NCBI GenBank assembly: GCA_016271365.2 | Contig: CM057450.1 | Coordinates: 1,803,276,967 to 1,803,340,966, forward strand | DNA: 64,000 nt | From: Neoceratodus forsteri | Lineage: Eukaryota > Chordata > Ceratodontiformes > Ceratodontidae | Direction: 5' to 3' | Shown here: positions 21,358-31,955 of the stretch, piece after piece | Numbering within the stretch: position 1 is the stretch's first letter | How the letters are laid out: each line of letters begins with the position of its first letter | Position numbers and translations under genes: made by a program | Notes under the pieces: generated by a model | What the model was told of the DNA's origin: nothing | The model's input: only the letters and a program-made list of their open reading frames with translations | Database searches by the model: none

Positions 21358-21527
21358 AGGTACCGGTTGGAGGGTAAATCGCCCGAGATGATCATTACAC
21401 TCGAGCCGCTGCTTCATGGCCGCCGTGTCTCCAGGGCGCGCCTCTCGCGCCGCACCTCCAGCAAAGTTTGTTTCCCGATGGGTCTTAGTGCTCCGGCTAA
21501 TCCCACTAGTGTGAATGAGTGGTGAGA
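21358..21527 (-). repeat. DIRS-beta C right inverted terminal repeat
   Basis: Reverse complement of 15737-15905. The following 45 bp (AAGAAGATCAAGAATTACGG, then TAGGTACGTAAC) are right-end specific and recur in the internal complementary region. Confidence 0.9.
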
Positions 21528-21572
21528 CTCTGGCCCAAGAAGATCAAGAATTACGGTAGGTACGTAACTTTC

Positions 21573-22643
21573 TTTCTGTCCACCTTTCTGGCAGTTGCCT
21601 TCCTTTAATTCTGACCGAATGTTTTCAAGCGGCTCCTCCCACCCACCCAGGTGATTACTCCTTGGCACCGACACATGACGCCAGATCTTCCTTTCCACTT
21701 GCAGGTTCCCTCCTTACCGCTGTCACGCTGAGTAGGCCCTTGCATCTTAAATCTTTGGATTTACTTCCTAAAACGTTTCAAAAGCTTTTTCTTCAGCTCG
21801 ATCATTGATCGCAACGCGATGGACAACAAAGTCCACTCCCCAGGTTGCGGGCAGAAAATAACCAATGGATTTGCATGCCATGTGCGTTATTGCCTAGGGC
21901 ACGAAGCACAATCCCTAGGCCTGCGACATTTGTTGAACTTTCCATCCTACCATTGTGGAGTGCCGTCTAACCCTTCTCAAGTTAGGTTGACCAAGCAAGC
22001 GGAACTCTGATCAAATCCAAAGATGCCTTCGGGTGGTCTTCCACAGCTGTAGGGTCCACTGAACATCTTGCAGCATTTGAGGAGGCGGCCCAAGCCACAG
22101 CTCACACCTCCTTGGCTTCCGCCTTCGTGCGCTTCAGTTGGGTGCCTCGCTTATGAGATCTTTCAAAGAGTTGTGCCAGGCTCTGCCGACCTCGTCAGGG
22201 CCCTCCATATGCAAATCCAAGTCAAAGAAAGAGTCCAAAAAAAGGTCTTGCCGCATTCGTGGGATCTGAACGTCTTGGTCAAGGGCTTCGGATTCCCACA
22301 CTTCTCCACATCCATCTTAAGTTGAATCCATAGCCCAGCCCTCCAACTCGACGGTAATCCCGCTGGACCAGTTGGATGTGGCGCTGGTTAATTTTCTCCT
22401 GACCAGATTTTTCTTGAGTCGGTCGACCAATTGTCAAACAAAGAGGCCAACACGCTCATGTCCAGGACTCTGGTCCTGATCCAGACTGTTTTAGGAACAG
22501 ATCATTCCGCTGATCTGCCGCCTATGGTCATTGACCAAGACCGAGAGGAGTCTCTACGCTGCCAACTCCTCCTCGAGCTCCCGCTGCTGCTCCCCACCCT
22601 GGCAGTCGAGGTCTCTGTCCTATTCCCAGGGGTTGAGCCGGAT
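21573..22643 (+). pseudogene. Gag fragment of a further DIRS-type element
   Basis: From the ATG at 21819 the frame reads MDNKVHSPGCGQKITNG, then 'YCLGHEAQ', which resembles the C-x2-CG...CxxCLGxEH zinc-binding motif seen at the N-terminus of DIRS Gags. It continues in pieces through 22068-22325 and a longer stretch at 22431-22655 ('NKEANTLMSRTLVLIQTVLG'). The sequence does not match the alpha, beta or gamma Gags closely, so it may be a fifth type ('epsilon'). No terminal repeat was found on its left. The beta copy 3 left end starts at 22644. A diverged beta or gamma Gag remains possible. Confidence 0.5.
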
Positions 22644-24212
22644 CTCCTGGACTAAAAGTCTTCACCATTCATTCACACTAGTGGGACTATACTGGGGCGC
22701 TAAGACTCAGCTGGAGTAAAATAATCTTCAGGAGGCGGTGCTGAGATAGGGCCGTGCATGTGCGACCCGAGACTGGCTCGCGCTCAGACTAGGCTATCTC
22801 AGGCCAACCCTCCAACCGCCTCAGTTCCTTTTTTCCACCATTGAGTGTGTTTCAGTTCGACGCCGCCACCAGTGGGAATCAAGTCTTCAAGTCTATACAA
22901 CAACAGCTTTTTCGTTCAGTTCCTTTAGCTTAGTTGTGAAGTTTATCTATTTATTGTATTGTGAAAAAAACTTTACTTCTGTCACAGCCATCCTTCAATG
23001 GAGTTGACGATGGATGGTGTTGGTGACGGTAGGGAGACTTTGCTTTAAAGTTGTTCCAGCAGTGGACCTGTGTCCTGTTTTTCCACCCTTTTCAAGGTGG
23101 GGTCCAACCACGGCAGTCCAGTGCTCTGGAGCAAGGACAGTTCTGTAAGCAAAAAAGAAGCATTCCCAATTCAGGTCAGGGACCCGGCATCGCTTGGCCT
23201 CCAGCTCTTCATCCCGATGGTCGAGAAGAAGAGGTACGCGAAATTAAGCCCTCTGATATGTCTGCACGGGGTTGTTGGTGGCTAGGAGCATTGGGCCGAT
23301 TCAACTCCAATTGTCCCCAGCGGCCTCCATTCAGAGCGATCATGATCTTCTGCTCCAGAGCCCTTCCTCCGCTAAGCTCCCGGTGAGCAGTTTCATCATT
23401 GGGCTGCTCTCATGGAGCAGTGGGTGCAACATTTGTCTCGTTTGCTTTGGCTGTGGCATCAGCTCCGATTCTTTGGGATTCAGAGCCATTGAACAGAGGC
23501 CAGGGTGCTCGGGACAACAGATGCGGGTTCCATCTCGGCACTAGCATCCTTCTTGTCCACACACCCCTTAACTGTTGTACACGAGGGGCAGGTACAGGTA
23601 CCTACAACAACTTCTCCCTTCTTTTTAGGTCTGTCAGGACTTCTTGTGGGACGGTGCAGCCCTCTTTGGAGCCGAGTACCCAGTGTTCGCCTTGTGTAGG
23701 TGGCGCCTACGATGTGGCCAATGCCTAGGGCCTCAACGCTGATGGCCTCATAAATGGCTTATTTTTCCGGCCCGTGCCTGTCATTGGTGGTTCGTCTGGC
23801 ACGGAGGAGACCTTGATGAGTCTGATCCAGACATGATCCTTTCTGGCAGTGATGTGGATGACTCAGTTTTTGGACTGGAGAGCAAGTCTTCAATCTTTGC
23901 CAAGTCAATAGTGGAAGATCTTCTTTCCAGTCTTTACTCAAAATATAGGATCCACCTTGGCTTTACAAACCTCTTCGGTGGACCCAGATAAGCTGCATGT
24001 TACGGTTCCTGCATATTACTGAAATCCTGTGGATTTGACTCCCACAATTCCCCTTCTTTTGAAACTCTTATCAGAGATGATTTGGGACAAGCCAGCTCTA
24101 ATTCCTTGGTGTCTAAAGTCATCGATAGAAATACACTCCAAGGATAGGCCTATCCTGTCTTCTCAGGCTTTTGCAGATGGTTTAGATACTCTTGCTGAGA
24201 ATGACAAGGTTG
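22644..24212 (+). mobile_element. DIRS-beta copy 3, 5' segment
   Basis: The left terminal repeat (TTCACCATTCATTCACACTA, then GTGGGACTATACTGGGGCGC) matches copies B and C. The leader and Gag follow: 'SIEIHSKDRPILSSQAFADG' and LAENDKVD at about 24120-24212 equal copy C around 17450-17515. At 24212 the Gag sequence stops and DIRS-gamma begins; the next Gag bases are at 30092. Its right half is not found as a unit in the window. Confidence 0.8.
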
Positions 24213-24221
24213 ATCTTACTT

Positions 24222-24345
24222 GAGATACAGCTCTTGCAGCAGGTTACTACATTAGGACTGAAGCCGGCAGGCGCCAGGACCTCACGGAAATCCTCTAGCT
24301 AGCAGTCTTCAGCGAGGGCCGCCTCGACGTCCGGTCCCGCCCGAC
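24222..24345 (+). repeat. DIRS-gamma D left inverted terminal repeat
   Basis: About 115-125 bp, reverse complement of 29935-30048. Shared landmarks are GCAGGTTAC, ATTAGGACTGAAG, CACGGAAATC and CTAGCTAGCAGTCTTCAGCG. Confidence 0.88.
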
Positions 24346-24723
24346 GCCAGGTGTAGTACATAAGGAGGTGGTCCCACCAGAATCCCAGTTCTTTCCCGCC
24401 GTCGACTTGCATGTCTTGACCCTCCAGTCAGTGTCTAGCTACGATGCCTGGAAAAGGTCTTTTCCGCTTCTTAGATTGGAAACTTCATTCTCTCTGATTT
24501 GTCTGCCATCTGATGTCCTCTCCAACATCCACGGAGGGCCATCCATCAAAGTGTGCCTGTGGGAAGCAAATTCCCTTTAAAGACTCACATTCGCCTGCAT
24601 GCGTGCTTTAGGCGCGGACCACTTACACCCGGCCTGCTCCTTCTGTCAAGGCTTTAATAGTCGGACCGGATCCGTCGTCAGAAGGCCCTCCAAGCTTACC
24701 TTCTGGAAGAGAGATTGAAGGCC

Positions 24724-26330
24724 ATGGATCCTGCCTCCAAGGGGAATCCTCCGAGAAAGCCCGCCAGCACCTCGAAAAACACAGGAGAGGTGAGATCTAA
24801 ATCCCTTCTAGGGCTTCCGACTCCCGTAGCTCCGACTCCAGTCCGACTGCTCGCCTTCCGGGCCTGCTCTCAGCCTCCCAGTCGCGGTCAAGTCTTCCTC
24901 CGGTTCCTCCACTCTGCAGCCTGTTATGACCTCCAGGCCTTCTTCCTCATCGTTCAAGGCCTGCTCGAAATCGAGGACCACCATCACCACAAGTCCGGCT
25001 CCGCCACTCGGACGTCCCGGTTGGTCTCGCCTCCTCCACCCCAGTGGAAAACCAAGGAGCTGACATCATTCAAGAGGGACGCCAGACCCGACGTCGACCA
25101 AGCACCACCGTCCGGGACTCCGACGACAGCCAGACGCCCATCGCCAGTCAGGCCTTCTTCACTGCGGACGCCCGGCTGGGGACCGACGCCGTCCCAGCAG
25201 AGGGAGAACCCCCACGCCACCCACCGCACGCGGTTAGGTGGCGCCACAGAGGAGGAGTCGACACAGCCCGAGGACCAGGCGGGCGAACCTGGTCCTGTCG
25301 AGCCCCGAGGGAACCTCCCTCCGAACCAGGGACCCCTGGGAGCCGACACGAACCAGACAACCGACCACCGGCGCCCCGGCCCGTCGTCAGGTCTCAATAT
25401 TTCTGAGGTCAAGGAGCTGTTTACCTTTTGGTGGGATACCATAAAAAAGAGCGTGGTTTCCACACCTCCTCCTCTTCCTCCACCCGTGACTCCACCGCCC
25501 CAGAGCCCCCACCCCATCCGGGGCAGCAGGCAGTACCTTCCCCAAGAGCCTGCTGAATCTCCTAGGGGCAGACCAGCCGAAAAGAGGAGACCTCCGTCCA
25601 GATCTTCTTCAGGGTCACCCAGCCCCAAGAGACCCAGAAGACGCCGCCATCGCCCGACCGGAGGACTCGGATCGGACTTCTCAGACAGATACAGATCCCT
25701 TTCTCCCATCAACGTCCCTCTCCGGACCCACGTGAGCTCCCAAGATCTCCTCCGGATGACCCATCGTTCTCAGAGATTATGAGGCATATCCAAGAGAATA
25801 TGGGCTGGGGCGCTGAAGGAACTTGATCCGAGAGAGTACGCCTTGCACGTTATCTTCGACAAAAGGATTCAAAGCCTGTGGTGGTACCACCCTTGGTGGA
25901 CATCTTTGTGGCGTCACCAAGGCACCGTGGAAACGTCCACATTCGCTCCCAGTGATGCCGGAAGAAGGCTGACCACCCATACAAGGCCCCTAGGAGGACC
26001 AGTACTTGGCATCTCATCCGCTGGCCGATTCCCTGGTCATTACAGCCTCACATAACCAGTCCCAGAGGCTGCAACATCTGAGCACCCTGCCACTGGACCC
26101 AGAGTCCAAGCAATTGGATGCGATGGGCAGGCACACGTACACAGCTGCAACCTGCGCCATTAGGTCCCTCAATTATCTCACCCACATGGTCCAGTTTCAG
26201 AATGCCTTGAGGGAGCAGGGACTAGAGCTGGCAGAAAAGATGCGGAGGGTGAGCAGAAGGAAGAACTGCTTCAGCTCCTCCTTGCAGGGTTCAGGCGTAC
26301 GAACCCAGGTGCCGAGCTGCGTGTGACTCC
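24724..26330 (+). pseudogene. DIRS-gamma Gag (copy D)
   Basis: A long open stretch (24715-25782, 355 codons) starts MKAMDPASKGNPPRKPAS; the second Met at 24724 is the likelier start by context. It is rich in Pro, Ser, Thr and Arg, with a proline run near 25480 and a strongly basic patch 'SPKRPRRRRHRPTG' at about 25620-25660. From 25783 the frame shifts and the capsid-like part continues to about 26330: 'ESKQLDAMGRHTYTAATCAI' and a 'NALREQGLELAEKM' segment. A similar motif ('RMDAMAKKQYMAS'-like) sits in the alpha Gag. A long open frame on the minus strand over 24984-25712 is a shadow of the biased composition. Confidence 0.75.
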
Positions 26331-26699
26331 AGCGGACTCCTCTGCCAGGCGGCAGCCTCAGGCGATGCCTCCGGAGACACTCATGGCTGTGTCTCCGGAT
26401 TCACCCGAGACGTCCAGAAGAACATACTGGGCGCCCCATTCCACGGCAAGATTCTCTTGGTGAGTCTTGGAAGGTCCTCACCAAGCTTCAGGAGGCAGGA
26501 AGGCGTGAGGTCTGTCAGGCCATGTACAGACCCAGACCGGTTCCTTTCGTAGGAACCAGAGCGTTGCGGCCAGACTCAGAGACAACAGTCCGTTCCGACC
26601 CGCAACAGAGGGGCTCCTTCTCCCGAAGCCCAGGGAAGTCGTCCTCAGGCAGAGGCCAACATCCGCCAAGTCGGCCCAGCCTGCAGGACCCTCAGCCGC

Positions 26700-27480
26700 C
26701 ACAGCATGACTCCTTCCCTGCCCCTGCCCTCAGGATCAACGGGACACCAAGGTCGGGGTCGACAGTGGACCACCTGCCAGGGTGGCAGTCTATCACCACC
26801 GACAGGTGGGTACTCCAATTGGTCAAAAGGCCACTTTATAGAGTTCAGAGACAAGCCACCCACAAGGCCTCCTCTGCTCTCCGCTACCCGGGTCAGCACA
26901 GACTGCTTCTCAGGCAAGAAATACTCACGCTTCTGCAAAAGGAGCAGTGGAGTCGTCCCGGAGAACCAGAGAGGAGCAGGCTACTATTCCACTTCTTTCT
27001 GGTTCCAAAGAAACGGGGACCTCCGTCCAATATTGGACCTCAGCGACCTCAACATGTCAGTCGCCTACAAGCGGTTTTGCATGGTGACCCTCCAGCATCT
27101 TATTCCCATGTTGAAGACGGACCATTTCTGGCGTCACTGGACATGCTGGGACGCTTACCTGCACATCCCCATTGCTCAAGCGCGCAGGAGGTTCCTGCGC
27201 TGAGGTTTCCGCCACCACTTTCAGTTCGGGTGCTTCCCTTGGACTGTCATCGGCCCCCAGGATCTTTACCAAGTGCATGGCAGTGGGTGGCAGCCTCCTA
27301 AGGAGACAAATTTTCACATGTTCCATTACCTGGACTGGCTTCTCATGGCCGCCTCCAGAGAGCTGTTGTTGGCTATTCAGAACACCCAAGCTCTTTTCAG
27401 TCGCTGGGCATTCTTATCAACTATGAGAAGTCTCTCCTGGTACCGTCCCAGAAGCTGCAGTTCATAGGCGCAGTTCGGAC
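26700..27480 (+). pseudogene. DIRS-gamma reverse transcriptase (copy D, broken)
   Basis: Starts with 'TTDRWVLQLVKRPLYRV' and the fingers block FWFQRNGDLRPILDLSDLNM. A palm segment 'WDAYLHIPIAQARRRFLR' and, in another frame, 'HHFQFGCFPW' and 'LGLSSAPRIFTKCMAVGG' follow. The catalytic box reads HYLDWLLMA at about 27325-27350. One aspartate of YLDDWL is missing through an in-frame 3-base loss, whereas copy D' keeps YLDDWL. This copy would be inactive unless the base loss is a sequencing error. Confidence 0.85.
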
Positions 27481-27789
27481 ACCGTCCAAGGGAAAGCTTT
27501 CTTCCGAGGACAGAGCGGGCGAATCAGGTCCCTCATCAGGGACCTTTCGGCAAAAAGACCGTCCCGCCAGACTGGTCCTTCACCTGCTTCGGACATATGG
27601 CTGCGGCCATTCGAACCGTCCGATGGCAAGGCTCACATGCAGGTAACCCAGTGGATGCTGAAGGTGTAATGGGACCAAAGGCAAGACCATATGCAGCAGC
27701 CAGTCAGAATCACGAGGCCGTGATTCAAGACTGGCAATGGTAGCTAGACCAGGGACACTCTCAGTGGGTGTTCCGTTTGTAAGCGCCAT

Positions 27790-28490
27790 CCCCAGAGGTA
27801 ATCCTCTCCACAGACGCCTCAGGGCTGGGGGGCACACCTGAACGGGTGAGGTCTCTGGGAACGTGGACCCCTCAGGAAGCTCACCTCCACATCAACATTC
27901 TGGAGATGAGGGCGGTCCTTTATGCCCTGTAAGCCTTCCAGTCAGAAATTCCACAGAGTACTCTTCTGCTTCAAACAGACAATACGTGGTGATGTATTAC
28001 CTGAACAAGCAAGGAGGCACACACTCTTATCCCTGTGCAGGGAAGCTATGAGAGTGTGGAATGGGTATTCAACACGGCGTGAGCCTGATTACAGTTCACG
28101 CTCCCAGAGTGGACAACACAATGCAGACAGCCTGAGTCGATCCCAGGCCAGAGTCCACGAGTGGGAGCTTCTTCAGGAGGTAGCAGAGGATCTGTTTCTT
28201 TGATGGGGCACTCCAGAATTGGACTTGTTCGCTTCCCCATCCAATGCAAAACTGCCCAATTTTGCTCACTAGATCCAGGGCCTGGTGTTTTTGGCGAGGC
28301 GTGTTGTCCCTCTCCTGGGCGGACAGATTCCTCTCGCTTTCCCTCCCTTCCCGTTGATCCAGAGGTCCTTCTCAAACTTCAGTGTGAGCACAACAATGAT
28401 CTTGGTAGTGCCTTTCTGGCTCAGACAGATTTGGTTCCCCATGCTGACACAATTTTCCGGAACTTCCACTTCCATTGCCCATCAGCTCCC
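27790..28490 (+). pseudogene. DIRS-gamma RNase H and methyltransferase-type domains (copy D, broken)
   Basis: RNase H: a VILSTDASGLGG-like start at about 27795, 'AHLHINILEMRAVLYAL' at about 27880-27930, LLLQTDNTW near 27970 and 'YYLNKQGGT'. An in-frame stop follows 'LYAL' in both D and D'. The methyltransferase-type domain from about 28205 shows WGTPELDLFASPSNAKLPNF, 'ALAFPPFPLIQRSFSNF' and MILVVPFWLRQIWFP at about 28395-28440, the usual NPPF-like and VxPxW motifs of this domain. Confidence 0.8.
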
Positions 28491-28529
28491 TCAAGAGGAG
28501 GGTTCGCTAGTCCACCGGACTTCGCTCAC

Positions 28530-29570
28530 TGAACCTGCATGCCTGGCTCCTCGAGACATAGCCATTCTGCGACACGGGGGTCTGCATGAGAGGTGGCGGA
28601 AGTTCTTTCTGCTGCCAGAAAGCTGGCAACGCATATGACGCACGCCATGAAATGGCGCCAGTTTTGCCTGTCGTCTCAGGCACGTGGTCTCTCCCTTTAG
28701 AATGCCCAGAAAAATCAGTTCTGGAATACCTGCTTTCCTCTTTCACTCAGGCCTTGCCTACTCCTCAATTAAGGTTCCCTCTCGATTCGGCCTACCACTA
28801 ACCGATAGGCCAACGCACAGTGCTCAACTCAATGCCTCTCGTGACTTTTTGAGGGTGCTACATCTTAGACCACCCATTAAGGATCCCGTCCCCTTGGGAC
28901 CTACTCTTTGTCCTGGAGCACTCACGCTGCCCCTTTGAACCTGCCACAGATTACGAGCTACGTTTTCTGTTGTGGAAAACGTTATTTTTGGTTGCTGTTA
29001 CGTCAGCAAGGAGAATCTCTGAGCTACATGCCCTCATGTGTAAGGAACCTTATTTAATTTTCCACCAGGACAGAGTGTCCCTGAGGACGAATCCTAAATT
29101 CCTGCCTAAGGTGGTCTCAGCCCTTACCCTTAATCAGGACATTGATTTGCCGGTGTACTTCCCCAGGTACACCAACAGAGGAGAGCACTGCTTCACACCC
29201 TAGATGTTCACCGATCCTTAAGATACTACTTGACCAGGACCAAACAGCATCGCAATCCGCACAGCTGTTTATTTCCTTTGCTGAGAGGATGTTGGGCCAA
29301 CCAGTCTTAAACAGACGCTTTCTCGCTGGCTTGTCCAGTGCATTTCTTTGCTACAACAACAAACAGAAGCCCTTCGGGCACAGTCCGGGGCCACTTGACT
29401 AGGGGTGGCCACTTCCTTCCAGCGCTGCGTGAACGTCTCCATCTCAGCCATCTGCGCCGCAGCTACATGGAGCTCAGTGCACACCTTTATTAGGCACTAC
29501 AGCCTCGACATCGCCTCACGGCGGAGAGCAGGTTTCGGCTTTGCCGTTCTGCAGAGTCTCCTGTCCTAGA
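28530..29570 (+). pseudogene. DIRS-gamma tyrosine recombinase (copy D, broken)
   Basis: The N-terminal part includes a 'MKWRQFCLSSQ'-like segment near 28650 and 'KSVLEYLLSSFTQAL' at about 28715. The catalytic core starts MWKTLFLVAVTSARRISELH at 28970 with the box I Arg, then 'LRTNPKFLPKVVSALTLNQD'. The region of the second box (about 29385-29410) is frameshifted. The last block at about 29460-29505 reads ATWSSVHTFIRHYSLD, with the His and the presumed Tyr nucleophile. It ends LQSLLS-stop at about 29570, just upstream of the complementary region. Confidence 0.85.
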
Positions 29571-29654
29571 TTCAGGATTTTCAAGATCTTTCCTTATGCC
29601 TCCTCTCTAGGCGTCTCTAGGCGCTATTGCTTGAGGAATCAGTCCTAATGGTGT

Positions 29655-29725
29655 AATCTGCTGCAAGAGCTGTATCTAGAAATAGATAGTACAGTTACGT
29701 AGAATTACGTGAACAGTAGATCTTT
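29655..29725 (+). repeat. DIRS-gamma D internal complementary region
   Basis: GCTGCAAGAGCTGTATCT is the reverse complement of the gamma left end (24213-24241). AGTACAGTTACGT followed by the ...AACAGTAGATCTT part is the reverse complement of the right end (30050-30091). This copy has lost several bases in the middle relative to D' (36034-36110). Confidence 0.85.
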
Positions 29726-29934
29726 CAGAACAGCTCTTGCAGCAGGTACCTTCCTGCCCACCATTCCCCTTGGAGGAGGTTAGGCCTAACCAGGCTTGGC
29801 AGGAACTTACTTTCCTTTCTTCTTCTGATGGCGGATCCTCGGTCTCCACTTCTGATGTCATCCAGTGGCGGAAGTCTCCAGCGGGGAACTGGGGGATTCT
29901 GGGGACCATCTCCTTATTTACTACGCCTGGCCGA

Positions 29935-30048
29935 GGCGGACGACATCGGGAGGCGGTCCCGCTGAAGACTGCTAGCTAGAAGATTTCCGTGGGGTACTGA
30001 CGGCTGCCAGCTTCAGTCCTAATGGTGTAACCTGCTGTAAGAGATGTT
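29935..30048 (-). repeat. DIRS-gamma D right inverted terminal repeat
   Basis: Reverse complement of 24222-24345. It is followed by the right-end-specific CGAAGATCTACTGTTACGGT and AAGTTCTTATGTAACTGTAC. Confidence 0.88.
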
Positions 30049-30091
30049 CTCGAAGATCTACTGTTACGGTAAGTTCTTATGTAACTGTACT

Positions 30092-30362
30092 TTCTTCCTC
30101 AGGAGTCTTCTGCTTGACCTGTCAATAAGGAGTCTCTCAAGATTGACACTCTGGGCAAGCAGACATTACGTGACTGCTACCTTGGGTATCGTATTGCTGT
30201 TCCCAGGGTCATTTCTCTCCTGAAATGAGTATACTCTCTGGCACTCACTTAAGGCTTTGGCTGCAAAGCTTCCGAGTCTGACGTCACCTTGAGCTACTGC
30301 AGACCATCACCAGAGGCATAGAATCCAGTACCCAGCAGCGAAGGCTGCAGTGGACCTATGAT
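30092..30362 (+). mobile_element. DIRS-beta copy 3, second Gag segment
   Basis: Continues the beta Gag interrupted at 24212. TCAATAAGGAGTCTCTCAAG and ATTGACACTCTGGGCAAG match copy C at 17545-17585, and GAATCCAGTACCCAGCAGCG matches 17742-17765. It ends with CCTATGAT (30355-30362), which is duplicated after the hAT element. Confidence 0.8.
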
Positions 30363-31379
30363 CAAGGCCTCAGAATTCATGTCGTAGAATTTTCGCAGAA
30401 CTTGCAATCTATCAGAGAACTTCTGCGTGTCAGAGAATTCAGTCTTTTGGTGAGTTTTATTAATTTTTCTGATTATCCTTTCCTCTTTTAATATCAAAAC
30501 CCTCATATGCTCAGAATGTGATGTTGTCATTGCTATAACATCATACATTAGCTAATAAAATGGCTGCATTCTGCAACAGAAATGAACAGTCACTTATCTA
30601 CCACAGCTCCACTGCCAGAGACTAGTGGCACAGCACATCATGCATGAGATAGTTGCTCAACCTGCACTACAGCCTAATACAATTTTCAGTCTTACATTAT
30701 TGCACTAGGGCCAGCTTAAACAAACCTTGTCAACAGCATAGACCTGTTAAGTCCATACTCTCACTTGTAACAAACCTATTTGTGCCTTTAAGGTAAAAGA
30801 TGCCATCTGAAATGAATAACTGGTAAAATGAATTTAACTGTCATTTTTAAGAAAAATAAAGTAATTATGCCCAGAAAAGTGGAATATAATAATGTGTAGA
30901 CCTGTTGAAAGAATAGGCCTGTTAAATAAATAATTGCACTGTATGCATTTTTGCCAGGGTTATCGATTACATTTTGTCATTGGTTGATAGAATCACCTAA
31001 AAGTTATGGAGAAATGTTGTGTGCAGGGACAGCTGTTGGGCCAGATGGTAGCATGCTGTGTTTCTGTGACAGCAACTCAGGTTCAGAGATTAGCTCTGGG
31101 AGCTGGCTGGGCAGCACAAGGATTGGTGGAACACATCACTGCTCGGAGCTTGGGAAGGTATGGTGCAGTGTTCTTTCGCATGGTGGACACATTGTGATGG
31201 GCTGGAGAGCACTATCTCACTATTGGTTCACATGCATGTCATAGCCTGATGGTGTTAACATGATGTGTCAGGAAAGCAGGTTGACATGAAAAATGAGTTT
31301 TGCAATAACTCCTCTATTCCATTTCCAATGGGACCTGTATGAATGAGGATACAAGTTCATGGAAATAATAAAAAAAAAA

Positions 31380-31420
<41 letters not shown>

Positions 31421-31923
31421 GTCTCTCTCACACACACACACACACATATTTGTATGTATATTACAGATTGAATATAAATATAGAAGTGATACACAGTGGG
31501 AACCTCATGAGTAGTGTAGAAAGCACATACAAATATATAAGTGATAGACAGTTGAAACCTCATTAGTGGGATAGATAGCATGCATATAGAAATACATTAT
31601 TTATCACTTAAGATCCCTCTGCATATATCATTTATGCAGCAGGCTAGAATCTTAAGGAGAGACATTTGTTTTGCTTTTTAGCGTAAAATTATTTTATAAG
31701 TCTGTTATTTTTGAACTAGTGTTACTGTGCTTTCCACCATCCAACTGCTATAACCACTGTCATGAAAATGAAGTCAGGATGACAAGCTGACACTGTGATG
31801 TAGTTGTTTGTTAGTGCAGCAGAACTTCCATAGAAATTACAAACCACACTTGAAGTTCTAGGCAAATGGTAATCTTGCCGCAGAACTTGGTCCCACTGTG
31901 CCGCTTGAAAAGTAGGGGCCCTG
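30363..31923 (+). mobile_element. Non-autonomous hAT DNA transposon, copy 1
   Basis: 1.56 kb with imperfect terminal inverted repeats; the better preserved tandem copy shows CAAGGCCCTAGAATTCTGCGG left and the CAGGGCCCCTAC...TTCTGCGG pattern right. It is flanked by the 8-bp duplication CCTATGAT (30355-30362 and 31924-31931). An 8-bp duplication and CAGGG-type ends are hAT hallmarks. No transposase frame is present. It contains subterminal TTCTGCGG repeats and a long CA microsatellite. Confidence 0.88.
31381..31446. repeat. (CA)n microsatellite in hAT copy 1
   Basis: Two CA runs separated by GAGTATGTCTCTCT, preceded by an A-run. Copy 2 has the same structure at about 37755-37813, with slightly fewer units. 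Confidence 0.9.
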
Positions 31924-31955
31924 CCTATGATACAGCTTCAGGAGGCTGCTGCACG

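Larger units (their letters stand above)
15722..21572 (+). mobile_element. DIRS-order retrotransposon, family beta, copy C
   Basis: A 5.85-kb element with all expected parts: left inverted terminal repeat, Gag, RT, RNase H, methyltransferase-type domain, YR, internal complementary region (21081-21183) and right inverted terminal repeat. The ends are defined by the complementary region, whose halves match the reverse complements of 15722-15760 and 21510-21566. No target duplication is visible. The terminal sequence differs from the alpha and gamma families, while the RT, RNase H and YR blocks are clearly homologous. The coding regions contain scattered frameshifts. Confidence 0.9.
24213..30091 (+). 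mobile_element. DIRS-order retrotransposon, family gamma, copy D
   Basis: A 5.9-kb element inserted in the Gag of DIRS-beta copy 3. Parts in order: left inverted terminal repeat, Gag, RT, RNase H, methyltransferase-type domain, YR, internal complementary region (29655-29725), right inverted terminal repeat. Host bases on both sides line up with uninterrupted copy C at about 17510-17545, with no target duplication beyond a shared TTC/TCTT. The 3' three-quarters are repeated as D' (31956-36472) within the tandem block. Confidence 0.9.
25579..31955 (+). repeat. Tandem 6.4-kb block, copy 1
   Basis: Runs from the middle of the gamma Gag (GAAAAGAGGAGACCTCCGTC) through the rest of gamma, a piece of beta copy 3 and the hAT element, to the beta sequence ATACAGCTTC near 31935. 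It is followed directly by copy 2. The copies differ largely by one- to few-base insertions and deletions, in coding and non-coding parts alike, with some substitutions. Confidence 0.92.

Noticed and set aside
24984..25712. A 242-codon open frame on the minus strand
   Set aside because: It lies opposite the gamma Gag, is Gly/Trp-rich low complexity and is explained by biased base composition of the sense strand.
30951..31244. Open frame inside the hAT element as a transposase
   Set aside because: Under 100 codons, no dimerisation or catalytic motif, and it overlaps another open frame of similar length; the element looks non-autonomous.
31381..31446. CA repeat as a CRISPR-like or regulatory array
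   Set aside because: It is a plain dinucleotide microsatellite without spacers.
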